Source of the DNA: Carposina sasakii
Lineage: Eukaryota > Arthropoda > Insecta > Lepidoptera > Carposinidae
Length of the DNA: 64,000 nucleotides
Direction of reading: 5' to 3'
NCBI GenBank assembly: GCA_014607495.2
Contig: CP053161.1
Span: 6,333,115 to 6,397,114 of the forward strand
Positions 1 to 12,059 of this stretch are shown one piece after another. The notes under the pieces were generated by a model. It saw nothing but the letters and a program-made list of their open reading frames with translations. It did no database searches and was not told the origin of the DNA. Position 1 is the first letter of the stretch. The number at the start of each line of letters is the position of its first letter. The translations under genes and the position numbers were made by a program.

Positions 1-1742
1 ATGTTATTTCGATGTATAACTAATCTAATTTATAAATATACCTAATTTAAATTAAACTGCTGTATTTGTTTACTGTTTTAAGTATACAATCACTTCTAAT
101 TTACTCAAATCATACCTAATTTTATTAAAGGATATCTTAATATAAACATGCACAAACAAAAAGCGGCTTCAGAGGAACGAATATAAAAGGTGAAAGTGAA
201 AGGAAAAGGTAAATAAAGCATGTAGTAAATTTAAAGAAAAGCAATGGCAAAGGTTTAGATAGATGCATTTCATGATGCAGTATAATGATACCAGTGGTGG
301 TAAGGTAGATTCCGTTTCATAGTGTCCGTGCCTGTGGGTTGAGAGCCCATTCTTGAAATAATTGCGAAACGAAATGAAACTTATAGGGGAATTAGTTAAA
401 AATTAGTAAAACCTAAAGCAAAAATTCTTAAATTTCTTAAACTTGAAACAAAACTGTTACTTATAGTTAAATAACTTAGGCCCCCAATCCAGACGCCTGC
501 ATAAAGTCGCATTGTCTAAATCTCAGAATCTTTATTGTTCTGAACTAACATCTTTTGTATGCAGTGACGTGATAAAGGTAATGCAGTCATGCACATAGTA
601 ACTAGCGCTATCATTCAAAGGTCCTACTACACGGGGAAATTGGTGTGCATAAAGACAATCCGATAGAATAACTCCATCAATTCGGTCGTCGGACATTGAT
701 GTCGTTTACCTGCTCTAGTTTTTTTTTTTTATAACATTTTTTCGTTAATTTATTTTCAGAATCTAGAAGATTTTGGACCAAATCTCAGAGTTGAACACTC
801 TATTTTCGGTATTTTTTGGGGAACCAAAATTGATAAAAAGATGAAAAAGTTGCAAGTTTTTCGTAAAAAATAGTTTTAGGTACCTACTTATTGGTTTATT
901 TACAATGTTATTGATTATTTAATATAAATAAATTCTTGAAAACATTCAGAATTTTATTTAAATCATTAACTTTGTTAGAAAGTGAGTACCTACAATATTT
1001 ATTTTTATTATTTATAGCTATTAATTTGTATCGCAATTTGTTTATTTTATGTCACATACCTACAGTATCTTATTAAACATAAATGCTGACATGCAATGCA
1101 TTTTGCTGTCAAAAGTCGTGTGTGTAACTTTCGGGGGTCGGGGGTGTAACTTTACGCGCGGTTTATTAGTAGCACCGTTTTTAACTAACGGGAGTATAAC
1201 TTTAGACACAATTTATTAGGAAGGTAGCACCATAAATATTGATTGAAGAATTTCCTCATCAGTACCCATTTCAGGAAGCCAGCACATTCAGCTTTATTTG
1301 GGCTAGAAGAGCATCTTCCGACATGCTGACATGGAACTCCAGGCTTACGAGGAGTGCGTCCGACTCCATCTTGGATTTGGAAATGATGAAAAGTATTTCT
1401 TGACATATACATAGCACACTATATCTATTAATATCTAGTTACGAGTATGTCTTAGTTTCACAGAACATACTTAGAAAAAAAATATAGATAATACCATCTA
1501 CCTACCTATGAGTAGGTAGGTACATAAAACAAAATAAAACGTTGACGATGTTTGTTATAAAAAAGACCCCAATGTGAATAAATATAAAGTGAATAAAAAT
1601 AGTAAATAATTATAAAAAAGCATTGGTAATAAATTAATTAAATTATTAGTTACCTATAGCCAGAGGGTGATCCAACTCGAGTGAGGACGATCCGGAAAAT
1701 CACCCCCACCGTTATTTGTGAACACTGAGTAGATGACTCATC
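1..1742. other. AT-rich non-coding stretch
   Basis: No gene is supported here. The sequence is AT-rich with scattered homopolymers (for example a T run near 720-730). Open frames are short and lack codon bias, splice context or recognisable motifs. Confidence 0.5.
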
Positions 1743-1995
1743 TTATCTTACTAATAATATTATCAACGCGAAAGTTTGTAAGTACCTATGGATGGATGGA
1801 TGGATATTTGTTACTATTTCACGTAAAAACGGCTGGAGCGATTTTAATAAAATTTGGTATGGAGTTAGCTGGCACTCTGGATTAACACATAGGGTACTTT
1901 TTATCCCGGGAAAATATTTTATCCCGGATAATTTCGACTTTTTGTTTTTTCTGCAATACACGCGGACGATGTCGCGGGCGTCCACTAGTTCTACT
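1743..1995. repeat. Interspersed lepidopteran-type repeat, copy 1
   Basis: This block begins with a TTACTAATAATATTAT-like stretch, has GGAT repeats, then 'ACGGCTGGAGCGATTT', and ends in a 'GTCGCGGGCGTCC' box. The same order of blocks returns at 2302-2575 and, truncated, at 9797-9882. It is an abundant non-coding repeat. The short frames inside it are not genes. Confidence 0.75.
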
Positions 1996-2301
1996 ATATT
2001 TTTCGTGATACCGATTCGCCAAAAGCTTAGGCGTTAAATGTTAGGTGTCTAACTGTTGTAATTGCTCAAAGAATCGTTGGTCCATGGAGCCGAAGAGTGG
2101 AGACTAGGTACTAGATACCACGTACCACGTACCGCCCAGCTGGGGAAGGCCACCCGCAAGATGGACGGACGACGACGGTTTTCTGCTAGAGGTAGGCCCC
2201 AGTGGACTTCTAATGGCTGATTATGCTTACATAAACAACTACGAAGTAACGTAATAGAGATATTACTATGTCCGTTACATATCAAAGATTCTTGTACTTT
2301 C

Positions 2302-2575
2302 CTACTAATATTATAAACGTGAAATTTTGTAAGTACCTATGGATGGATGGATGTTTGTTACTCTTTCACGTAAAAACGGCTAGAGCGATTTTAATAAAAT
2401 TTGGTATAGAGTTGGCCAAATAAATCTATGGAGTTGGCTGACACCCTGGATTAACACACATAGTAGGCAACTTTTTATCCCAGGAAAATAATTTTATCCC
2501 GGATAATTTCGACATTTTGTTTTTTCTGCAGTCCACGCAGACGAAGTCGCGGGCGTCTGCTACGTAATATGACCT
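2302..2575. repeat. Interspersed lepidopteran-type repeat, copy 2
   Basis: Near-identical order of blocks to 1743-1995 (CTACTAATATTATAAACG, GGATGGATGGATG, GTCGCGGGCGTCTG), with a short internal duplication around 2410-2440. Related blocks occur near 30150-30250, 55245-55380, 57010-57190, 57700-57990 and 62450-62640. Confidence 0.75.
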
Positions 2576-2579
2576 TAGA

Positions 2580-3270
2580 TTAAGTATGAAAATATTTTTA
2601 TACTATTATTATTAATAATAATTTTATACTATTTACAGTGACGTTATTCATGTAATTCATCTAAGACTCCCTAAGTATCCTGGCAAAAAAGCCCCGACTT
2701 CGGGTCGATCGATTTCTAATTTTTACTGAAACAAGTATGCGTGAAACGAATTTCCATCGTTACTTTGACAGTTAAAATGTTACCAGTTTCTAAAAGTCAC
2801 AAAGCCCTGAAAGTTGGTAGTTAAAAACGTGTATAGGTATTTCCGGCATATTACTTAAAAGTGACCTTAAAATTACATATTTTTTAAAGTGTACTTTTAC
2901 ACGCGTACTTTAGGTACATTTAGCACAAAATAGTCAAAATGGGAGTTTATTTTTGAAGATTGTATGAACGTTCGAGTAGTATCGCTCGTAGCACACCTCC
3001 TTTGTTGTGAAACTATATCAGCGGAACCGCAGGAATTTCCACATGTCTTTCGTTTTCCGCTTCCGCAGCTAGTCTATATTATAATCTATAGAGAAGAATA
3101 ACTATAGGATGCAATCAAACAGCAGAATTCATCAAGCCAGTTTTACTTTTCATATTTTGCATACTCCATACTATCTGGAAAAATGAATCTTGTGGACAAG
3201 TTCTTTATAGGCTACCCGCCATCATAGCGTTTATAACCTTCTGTTACACCCTACTGCTAAATTACAACAT
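2580..3270. other. Intergenic, nothing recognised
   Basis: I see no coding exon, RNA gene or element boundary in this stretch. Confidence 0.4.
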
Positions 3271-3276
3271 AACCCT

Positions 3277-3955
3277 TTTTAGGGTTCCGTACGTCTGAAT
3301 ACAAAAACGGAACCCTTATAGGATCACTCGTGTGTCTGTCCGTCCGTCGCTTACAGTCAATTATCTCCGAATCTATTAGACCGATTAAGTTGAAATTTGG
3401 TACACATATCAATTCCTGTGACCCAAACACAGAGGTGTGACGTGAGCAGATGAAATCTGTATATGGGGGGTCATTTTTGGGGGGAAGGGGAAAATTTAAA
3501 AAAAAAAATCTGAAAACTGCATCGTGTGGCATATCAAATGAAAGGTCTTGTTGAGAAGATCTTAAATGTATTTTTTTGTAATTTTAAAATAAAAAGTTTC
3601 CAAGTTATTCAAGAAAATAGACGAAAATTGACCATTCCCCCCCCCCTTATCTCCGAAACTACTGAACCTAAAATTTTGAAAAAAATACAGAAATTAGTTT
3701 TCTCCTTATAGATTATAGGAAAACCTATAAGAAGTCCATGATATTAAAATAACATGGTAAATCACTCAATATTGTGCGTACCAACTTACATTTGCAGGTG
3801 GAATGTGTGGGAGAACATATTTTTTAACTCCAATGTTAAGTTTTGTTGAATCGGTTCATTTACCACAAACAAATTTGGGTCAGATTTAAAAAAACATGAT
3901 AGGTAACATCGTACGGAACCCTCTTCACGCGAGTTCAACTCGCACTTGTCGGCTT
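3277..3955 (+). repeat. Lepidopteran repeat bounded by AGGGTTCCGTA and ACGGAACCCT boxes
   Basis: It begins 'TAGGGTTCCGTACG', contains 'CGGAACCCTTATAGGATCAC' and a (TGTC)-like run. It ends with 'GTACGGAACCCTC', then 'GAGTTCAACTCGCACTTG' and a T-rich end. From general knowledge this arrangement is a very common lepidopteran interspersed repeat. The short frames inside it show no protein similarity that I recognise. Confidence 0.7.
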
Positions 3956-4273
3956 TTTCTTGCTACTGACTGAGTGGTAAATAACAACTTTATTAGGGCA
4001 ACATCATTAATAAAATCGGGATTCGGGAAATGAAGAGAATGGATGAAAGTTCAGGTTTTTCATCCCGTATTTTTCTGTGAAGTAAATCGATATTATTTTC
4101 CTGGTCTGAGATTTTCACAGTACATAATTTATTAGAATTGTATTACTTTAACTTTTCTTGAAGGTGTACACCATTTTAAGATATAATCTCAGGTTATATT
4201 CACCTTTAAACCAACTCGTTGTTGGGACCGTGAATATTTATTATTGTGTTGTGTGTACAAAAAATGGATTAAA

Positions 4274-7146
4274 ATGAGGTGCCACTACGAAGTTTTGGGC
4301 CTTCCGAAAGAGGCAAGTAGTGCGGAGATAAAGAAAGCTTACCGGCGGCTTGCATTGCAATGGCATCCCGATAAAAATTTGGAAAACTCGCAAGAGGCGA
4401 AAGAACAGTTTCAACTAGTGCAAAATGCATATGAAGTACTTTCAGACCCACAAGAAAGAGCATGGTAAGATGAAATTTCATAATAACATCATTGCAAAGA
4501 TAGGTATCTTTGTATCAAATGATCACAATAAGTTGCAATGGTAATAACCATCATTGATTTTTATTTGTAAAATCTTAAATCTTTTATTGTGCCATGTGTT
4601 AATTCACATTATAACCTAGGTAAGTATCTCTTATTTAGGTAGATTTGTACCCAGTCCAGTCTATCAAATAGTAGGTATTTTCATAAGTAAAGAAATTATG
4701 GACAAACTTTTATTACCATTTCAATATTAATAAGTAGTTATTTACACACTAGAATTGTCATTTCAATGTTAAAAATATTTAATCTTTCAGGTATGATAAC
4801 CACCGGGAGCAGCTTCTAAAAGGAGCAGGAAGCTCTTACAATGATGACAGTCTTGATGTATACCCGTACTTCACTCCATCCTGTTATAAAGGATTTGGTG
4901 ATGATCCTCAAGGATTCTATGGAGTTTACTCTGAGGTAGTTCTATAACTAATCAATTAAACTAACATTCTCCTGTTGCAAGCTATAACTAACTACTTAAA
5001 AATTGAGCATCTTGCTATCTCTCAAAACAAACTTAAAACTGAAGCTATACCTCTGCAATAGGTCATTAAATTATTTAAAAATTGCAGGTTTTCTCAAAAC
5101 TTGCCTCAGAAGAAACTGACTTTCTTGATGATCCAGAAGATATTTCTAAAATCCCTAAATTTGGAAACTCTACCACACCTTATGAGGATGTGCATGAGTT
5201 CTATGCATATTGGATGGCTTTCTCTACTAATAAAAGTAAGTTTTCTTATGTACTAATCCAATATCCACTTTAATAATGCTTTGTTAAAATTTTACCTCTC
5301 ACACCTTACCGCAACTAATTAAAAAATAAATAAAATTATACAATAGGTACAGGATATTTTTCACAATCTTTCACCAACCATTACAACTTCACAAGCATTA
5401 TACTATAATAAAATATTTACTTTTTTCTCTTTAACTTCAGGTTATGTATGGCTAGATCAATATGAAATAACGCAAGGAGACAACCGCAGAGTGATAAAAT
5501 TAATGGAGAAAGAAAATAATAAAATCAGACAAAGGGCTCGCAAGGAGAGAAATGAAGAGATCAGAAGACTAGTTAGCTTTGTTAGAAGGAAAGATAAAAG
5601 AGTCATTGAGCACACCAAGTTACTGCAAGAGAAAGTTGAAGAGAATAAAAGAAAGGTAATATGGAAGGGCTATTTAAATTTTTACACTGTTTCTTCTATA
5701 TAGAAATGGATAGTGAATATTAACATCATAGCCTCAGGACATTTGAGTCAGAACATGTTACTTTATATTAGATGTATTTGTTATTTTCTAGGCGGAGCAA
5801 GTAAGGAGAGAGAGGATAATACAAAGGCAAAAAGAAATTGAAGAGGCAAAGAAAAAAGAAGGAGAAACTTCATTCTTACAGAGTGAAGATTATCAGAAGA
5901 AGTTGAGTGAAATTGAGTCATTGCTGGCCGAGGAATTTGGGTTTTCTTCAGATGATGACACCATTAGTGAAGGAGGAATGGAAAGCAGCAATGAAGAAAC
6001 TGAAGAGGTATGTCATTGAATTTCAAACCCTTTTATTAATGCTTTGAGTTGATAGTGTAAGTAAATAAACTTTAATATTGAGAAAGAGTGATGAAATGAT
6101 AAGTGTCCTTTTCTATATTCAGGCAAGTGAAGCTGTAAAAACGGATACAAAGAACAAATCACCAGCTGCTAAATTCAAACCTGTCCAGAATCTATATTGC
6201 TCAGCCTGTAATAAACTGTTTAAGAATGTCAACTCATTTGAAAATCATGAGAATAGCAAGAAACATAAGGAAAATGTTGCTAATATGACAATAGATGATG
6301 TAGAAATCTCAGATGATCATGCTGATGATAATGAGGAAGAGGATACTTCAGCAAAGAATAAAACTGAAGATGTGAAAGTTAATGGACAGACTGAAGATGA
6401 TAAGGATACTGGAGATAATTCAACTTCTGATAATGATGACAATGATATTAGAGAGACACTGAGTGATGATTCTGATCAAATTCAGGTAAAATCTACACTA
6501 ATATGTACTATTTTTTTTTTTTTTTTGTAAAATACACAAGGAATATTCAAATGTGAGGTTAAAGGTTAATATCAACTAAAATTGTAACGCTTAAATTTTT
6601 CAGGCTCTCCCCAAAAGTCAAAAGAAAAAGAAGAATAAAAAGAAGGCATTTATAGCTATGCCTGAAAGTGAAGGCAATGACAGTCATGATGAAATGAGTT
6701 TTAATGAAATAGAAGGACCAGCACGCAGCCGCAAAGCCAAGAAATTGAATATGCTTAAAAGTCAAATACAAGCCAAAAAGGAGGCTAGTTTGCAAAAGGG
6801 CTCACTCTCACAGACATCCACTGAGAATCTGTGTGAGGTTTCAAGTACAACTCCCACAGATGGTGAACATCCTTTACATGCAGCTCTTCCCAAAGACAGA
6901 CCGGCTCTGCCTAAAATGCAAAGGAATATTAAACCCAAGAAAGTAGCTGAAAGGAAACCCTTGAGGCCTAAAACTAGTGAAACTGAGGACTCTAGCACAG
7001 CTAATCTTAGATGTGCTGTTTGTCAAACAGACTTTGGATCTAAGAATAAACTTTTTGAGCATTTGAAAAAGACTGGGCATTCAGTACCCTTACCACAAAC
7101 TGGCGCGTCATTGCCAACTAAAAAGAATAAGAGGGGCAATAGATAA
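4274..7146 (+). CDS. DNAJC21: DnaJ homolog subfamily C member 21 (JJJ1-like J-protein)
   Basis: Seven exons: 4274-4464, 4791-4935, 5088-5235, 5441-5655, 5792-6007, 6123-6485 and 6604-7146. All junctions are GT-AG and the phases join to 606 aa. I chose the ATG at 4274 because the protein then starts MRCHYEVLG, like DNAJC21 orthologues; an upstream in-frame ATG at 4244 would add ten unrelated residues. Residues 1 to about 66 are a J domain with HPD at 31-33, which stimulates Hsp70. A charged coiled-coil-like stretch follows in exons 4-5. C2H2 fingers lie at C331/C334/H347/H353 and C563/C566/H579/H585, with acidic and lysine-rich linkers between. The family (yeast Jjj1) is known to act in late cytoplasmic 60S ribosomal subunit maturation, releasing recycling factors. 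The length is normal and no break is seen. It is convergent with TMEM230. Confidence 0.95.
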
Positions 7147-7294
7147 ATGTGTGTTAGAAATTTAGCTAGGATTGGAAAGTATAATTAATTATATTCACTG
7201 AAAACCGACTTGAATTTCCTTACTGTTTACAAGGTGTAAAGTGACTTTATCAATCTATTTATTGAAATTATAAACTATCATTAAAAAATGCCTA

Positions 7295-7304
7295 AATAAA
7301 TAAA
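7295..7304 (+). terminator. Poly(A) signal of DNAJC21
   Basis: Overlapping AATAAA hexamers about 150 bases after the DNAJC21 stop codon. Confidence 0.55.
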
Positions 7305-7563
7305 TATTGTAATTTATTCCAACTAGTGGATGCCAGTGACTCCATCCTCATGAGAAAAAGTTTTCAAGTTAAGACCTCCTACTATCATATAGTGAAAACT
7401 GCATACAATTTCATCCACTAGTTTTTCTGGCACACACAGACAAAAATTCTAAAGAGTCTGGCTTGTAATTGGTCCTCCAAAATGACCATATACAGAGCCT
7501 CACATTTTTATTACTGCTATATCTTCAACTTGAGTTACGTACAGATTTACTTATAATGTTTGT

Positions 7564-7569
7564 TTTATT
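7564..7569 (-). terminator. Possible poly(A) signal of TMEM230
   Basis: TTTATT on the + strand reads AATAAA on the minus strand, about 720 bases beyond the TMEM230 stop. It would imply a long 3' UTR over 7570-8287, a stretch where no other gene is seen. Weak evidence. Confidence 0.25.
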
Positions 7570-8287
7570 GATGCCAACCAACCAGGCCTGTTTCAGGTTC
7601 CAAAAATTATAGGAGCACAGATAGATATGATTATTTAGGCACTGTATTAGTGGAATTTGGAATTTCATCATGCAGATTAGTCCATACTATGATCTAAATT
7701 TGTGGTCCATACCATAGAAATGGTCACTCCACTTTCACTATGATAAAATCAAAATGGAAAGCTCAATTAATCAGGGAATATAATTCCTAGGTATAAACAG
7801 CCGTCTTATGAGCAAGCACTTAAATCTTTCATAGGATTAATCTGCTTAAGATATAAAAGTCAAACACAGTGAAAGATTGATAAATAAGGAAAGAAATACA
7901 ATGAAAATTCCATTAGTCAATAAGAACATGGTGTATTGCATTTTTGTGAAAAATGTTCTACATTTTATAAAAAATACTTATGAAAGACTAGCATAACTTA
8001 ATAAATTATCAAAATAAATAGATTAACATAAACAACTGTATCTATGGAAATAAAGTGTGGAAGATCTACAATGAGATTGCACAAATATTTACCATACCTA
8101 CATTATACTTTTCAAGGCACTTATCAAACTATTATCCATGGTCAAAATATTCTAACAATTCAATTTGTTAAGATTAACATACCTAACTGTAAAGCAATAA
8201 ATAAGATACAACTTTTATGAAGCCAGCTACTTAGCTTACTTAATTACTAGATTACTTAATCTCTAATCAAGGGTTTCTAATAAGGGT

Positions 8288-8635
8288 CTATTCAAACTCG
8301 GGAATATCTTCATAACTGTATCCAGGGTATTCTCTATAAGCATAATAAGCTATTCTTACATGATATGCCCCAGGTAAAAACATTATTGCACCTAGAATAA
8401 TCATGGGCCACAGACGATCAGAATATTTAGTGTCAATGTGTCCAGTAACAATCAAGCTGCCTGCAATAAGAAGAGTGGTCCCCACGACAAATAAAAATGT
8501 TGATAGGGCAATAGCTTTCCATGGAATCTTGGGTGGTGGTGATTCAAATTGGGAATCAGAGAAGCCACTGTCTTCTGTGGGAACCTTTGAATATCCGTTT
8601 TGTATTCCAAATCTAAATCTTGACATAGTAGTCAT
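8288..8635 (-). CDS. TMEM230: Transmembrane protein 230
   Basis: A single coding exon for 115 aa. The N-terminal tail (about 1-39) is hydrophilic and contains a PPPKIPWKAIAL junction typical of the family. Two hydrophobic segments follow at about 41-65 and 75-97, separated by a short polar loop. The tail ends GYSYEDIPEFE, matching the family's conserved C-terminus. TMEM230 proteins are small two-pass proteins of endosomal and secretory vesicles, implicated in vesicle trafficking in animals. An acceptor (TTTAATTTCAG) lies nine bases before the ATG, so a non-coding first exon is expected. A second in-frame ATG at codon 4 is an alternative start. No defect is seen. Confidence 0.93.
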   Translation of the reverse strand: MTTMSRFRFGIQNGYSKVPTEDSGFSDSQFESPPPKIPWKAIALSTFLFVVGTTLLIAGSLIVTGHIDTKYSDRLWPMIILGAIMFLPGAYHVRIAYYAYREYPGYSYEDIPEFE

Positions 8636-8734
8636 TAGTTTTCTGAAATTAAAGAATATTTTATATAAATTTGTTAATTGAATTGAAAACCACTAAGATT
8701 TTGGCCAAGTTATCTAAAACTTACACATACATAC

Positions 8735-8795
8735 CTGATGTTTAACAACAATCAATATTTGTGTTGTGTAGGTATTCTAGAGAATCTTACCTACA
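8735..8795 (-). other. TMEM230: Probable 5' UTR exon end of TMEM230
   Basis: On the minus strand CATCAG is followed by GTATGTATGT, a good donor. It pairs with the acceptor just before the TMEM230 ATG and defines an intron of about 88 bases. The upstream limit (transcription start) is a guess. Confidence 0.5.
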
Positions 8796-8879
8796 TGAAC
8801 ATTCAATGAAATTATAATTCGTTTTTTAGAAAGAAGAGCAAATGAAATCAAATCGATTTGGAAAATGATCAATAATATT

Positions 8880-9298
8880 TTTTTGTTTAGTTTATCCCGA
8901 AGGAAAGGCAAGGGGAACTAAGCCCATACAGCCATTGCCTTTAGTAAATGATTTCCGAACATAATGATGATGATGAATGGAAACGTCGGGAAAATCCTCA
9001 AGAACAAGTGTAAAGTTAGTCAAAATGAAAAATTATTGCAGAAACAACTTACATGCGCCCATGAAGAGATCGTAATCCGGCTAAAGTTTCACTCGGCTTT
9101 CCTGCGTATAAAACCATGCACACGCACTAGATTCACATCACAAGTAATCAAAATATAACTTATCTACCAGAAAACATCACTTTACGGACACATGCAAGCC
9201 ATTTACAAATATTTTTTGATTTTCACAAGAAAATTACACCTGCACCCTTCCAGCTTTTCCCGCCGAATCAACACAATTTTACTGTCACTGTCAGTCAG
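8880..9298 (-). repeat. Poly(A)-tailed retroposon family A, copy 1
   Basis: Read on the minus strand the element ends 'CTTCGGGATAAACTAAAC' plus an A run (the T run on + near 8880). Its body includes 'GCATGGTTTTATACGC' and 'CGGCGGGAAAAGCTGG'. Other copies are at 9300-9775, 41163-41289, 58126-58440 and 60935-61685; a tail-only match is at 49630-49705. All are in minus orientation. An ATG-led frame is shared by this copy and the one at 61030-61227, but it is repeat-borne and I do not call a gene. Confidence 0.8.
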
Positions 9299-9299
9299 T

Positions 9300-9775
9300 T
9301 TTTTTTTTTGCTTAGTTTATCCCGGAGGGGAACTAAGCCCATACAGCCATTGTCTTTAGTAAATGATTTATGATGGATGATAATGATGATGATGAATGGA
9401 AACGTCGAGAAAATCGTCAAGAATGGATGTAAAATTAGTTAAAATCAAAATTAATTGCAAAAACAACTTACATGAGCCGATGAACGAGATCGTATTCCCA
9501 CTAAAGTTTTACTCAGCTTACCTGCATATAAAACCATGCACACGCACTAGATTGACATAACAAGTAAACAAAATATAATTTATTTACCAGAAAACATCAA
9601 TTTGTGAACACATGCAAGCCATTTACAAATAACTTTTGATTTTCACAAGAAAATTCTTCAGTTACACCCGCATCCGAGATACCAAATCCCTGCCCGCACC
9701 CTTCCAGCTTTTTTCCCGCCGAATCACTGTCAGTCAATACCACAAAGTATACAGTCAATACGTCATGTCATAATT
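9300..9775 (-). repeat. Retroposon family A, copy 2
   Basis: A more diverged copy directly abutting copy 1, so its minus-strand A tail touches the 5' end of copy 1. It keeps the GGGGAACTAAGCCCATACAG block and the 'CACACGCACTAGATT' block, with about 30 extra bases ('CCGAGATACCAAATCCC' region) near its 5' end. Confidence 0.75.
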
Positions 9776-9796
9776 TTGTTTTTGTAATTAGTAAAG

Positions 9797-9882
9797 GAAT
9801 CCTACTAATATTATAAACGCGAAAGTTTTTAAGTATGGATGGATGGATGTTTGTTATTCTTTCACGTAATAACGGCTGGAGC
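9797..9882. repeat. Truncated lepidopteran-type repeat
   Basis: Contains 'CTACTAATATTATAAACG', GGATGGATGGATG and 'ACGGCTGGAGC', then breaks off. It is a 3'-truncated relative of 1743-1995. Confidence 0.65.
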
Positions 9883-10137
9883 ATGAAGAAGGTATAAAAG
9901 AGGAGGTGGGGCTATGAAGTGCGTATAATATTGCCATCTAGTGATGAGTAATTGCACTAGTAAAACAAGCTATATTGATAATGAGCAAGTAGTTTGACTA
10001 GGTGATTTCTATGTAAATGGGCAGGGCTACAGTGTTCAATGCTCCCCTCGTCCCATACTTCACCCCCGCTCCGTGGCATACTATTTTTGTACAAAAATAT
10101 AATTAGCCGCTACTCCTCTTTTATTTCTTCTCCATGG

Positions 10138-10355
10138 GCTGGAGCGATTACAACTTCGGCGCCGGCAGCTGTCAGCAAGAGCGTGCACAACACATCTATT
10201 AAACTGCCCACTTTTGCACACTTTTTAAGGTTCAGCGCCGCTGGTACAGCTTCGGCGCCGGCAGCTAACAGCAGGAGCGTGCACAGTACCTACATCCATT
10301 AGACTGCCAACTTTTACGCACTTTTGAAGGTCCGGCGAATACCTAGTTACCTACG
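10138..10355. repeat. Tandem duplication, two units of about 105 bp
   Basis: The block 'TTCGGCGCCGGCAGCT' followed by a GAGCGTGCACA motif and 'AAACTGCCCACTTTT' appears twice, near 10154 and 10250. The units are diverged but colinear, and GC-richer than their surroundings. The ORF across them is not recognisable. Confidence 0.7.
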
Positions 10356-10678
10356 AATACTTACCTACCTCAAATAAAAACTATGGACATTTATCTCAAT
10401 TCTTCACCCCGAAAAGACGCCGAAATCGCCGATTTTTGACCGGCGTCCGCCACCGATAATTTTATTATATCATCGGCGTACACGTTTATCACAGACATTT
10501 ATTATGTACTTTGCACTTCTTACTTCTTCCTGCCTTATCCCATTTTAATTTGGTTTCTTTCGAAACACGTATTGCCAAAGACTTGGCGTTTGTTTTTACG
10601 GCCGGCTGCCTGCCTGACGCCAACCCTGCTCGGGTAAAGCTAAGTGACAATTTTAGAAAATTCGTACATGAAATAACC

Positions 10679-10815
10679 CGTGACTGGGTTCGAACTTATG
10701 CCCCTCGCTTGGAAGGCTGAAATAAATTCAGTGGTAGGTACACACCCGTGACCGGGTTCGAACTTACGCCCCTCACTTGGAAGGCGCACGTCTTAACCAC
10801 TGGGCTATCTCAGCT
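10679..10815 (-). repeat. tRNA-derived SINE head with partial duplicate
   Basis: The minus strand at 10815-10741 reads AGCTGAGATAGCCCAGTGG, TTAAGAC, then 'AAGTTCGAACCCGG', resembling pol III A and B boxes of a tRNA. The B-box half recurs at 10679-10720. It does not fold into a complete tRNA by eye, so I call a SINE rather than a tRNA gene. Confidence 0.55.
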
Positions 10816-11779
10816 TTGCATGTAGGTATTTCATAGCACATCTTCTTCTTTATATTTACCACCCACTTAGGGCTGCACTCTCGGAACCCGACTCTAAGGA
10901 GAGTAGGCACCTCTAGGATGCAGTTTATACCGCATCCTTTTGACAGTGTGGACTATGCGGCAAACACGAGGATCCTATAAGTGCGTCATATGTAAGTGAA
11001 TGCGGATTTGTGCATGGACCTTGACCTAATGCAGAGTATGCAGCGAACCAAATTAAACTATGTTTTTTGTTGTAAAAGGATCGGTACACTCAAGGTCAAA
11101 ATAATGTAATGTAACACACTTACATGGTAATTATTTCGCCGGAAATTAAAATTTTAACGTAAGGATAGTACCTACTTTACCTAAACCTATTCCTGTGCCT
11201 GTAATATATGTGTTCTTTAAACTTTACCCAGGTACCGCTTAGGTCTATGCTAGGCTCAGTTAAAATACGAATGAATTAATGCTAGAATAGTTTAGGGGGG
11301 AAATAATATAAAAATCTTCCTACGACCACAACAAATAGAGTGTGATAGAGATACCAAGGTATTTACCTACGCGTGCACTGTGCGCTGTTAATCCGGATTT
11401 TTTTCTTATAAGTAAGTACTTAGGTATTAGCACGTAAGAAAAGGTATCTTAATAAAATGTTTTAGGTATAAGAATACAGGGTGTTTCTGACAAGTCTGAA
11501 ATAAAATTTCTTTGAATGGATTGGCAGCATGTTACCAGATTGGTACCTAATACTGTTTTGTCTAATCATTAAAGTATTTCCAAAGAACTGAGGAAACACC
11601 GTCGCTCCACTACCCATATTAGGTATAATACTCTGCAGCGTTAGGTATGCGTATGGCGAGTCACTCCACAGTAGAGATGCCACTTCCAGATTAATATTTT
11701 CTTATCTCATATTATTATTATTTTAATCACTTGTGGTGTCTCAGCTGTTGGGTAAATCCAGAAGCACATACGTCAGCGG
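10816..11779. other. Intergenic, nothing recognised
   Basis: No exon or element boundary is seen. One short minus frame at 11462-11683 has no recognisable similarity. Confidence 0.35.
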
Positions 11780-12055
11780 AAGTTTGACCGCTTGCGGTAG
11801 GACTACACGCATGCGCGGTGGTGCAGGCGCGCGCACCCTCGCCGGCTGTCAGCTTTTGCCTCTCCTGCCGCTCCACTCCACTCCGCCGGTAAACCGATCC
11901 CGAGGCAGACGCGCGCCCATCGCTCGCCAGCCAAGCAACGCGGGCCCTTCGCGGCCAGGAGCCCTCCAAGGCGCTTCTAACCCCTCTCACCAAACACCTA
12001 CGAGGCTAAGCGCGACCGCCGGCGTTCACGTACAAGGCACGCCGGTTAAAAGGTA
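11780..12055. promoter_or_regulatory. GC/CpG-rich island, possible promoter or first exon
   Basis: About 270 bases are strikingly GC- and CpG-rich (ATGCGCGG, GCGCGCACC, CGCGGCC and similar) in a window that is otherwise AT-rich. A possible donor, 'TTAAAAG|GTACCC', sits at its right edge on the + strand. Frames through it are open on both strands, as expected from low stop density in GC-rich DNA, and are not recognisable proteins. It could be the 5' UTR exon/promoter of the acyltransferase gene downstream, or of a gene to the left on the minus strand. This is inference only. Confidence 0.3.
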
Positions 12056-12059
12056 CCCC

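Noticed and set aside
8964..9158. ORF of 64 codons conserved in a near-identical copy at 61030-61227
   Set aside because: Both lie in copies of retroposon family A. The similarity comes from the repeat, other copies break the frame, and no protein motif is seen.
10679..10815. Possible tRNA gene on the minus strand
   Set aside because: A- and B-box-like blocks are present but the cloverleaf cannot be completed and the B-box half is duplicated, so a tRNA-derived SINE fits better. The same applies to 19240-19312, 42604-42690 and 56650-56740.
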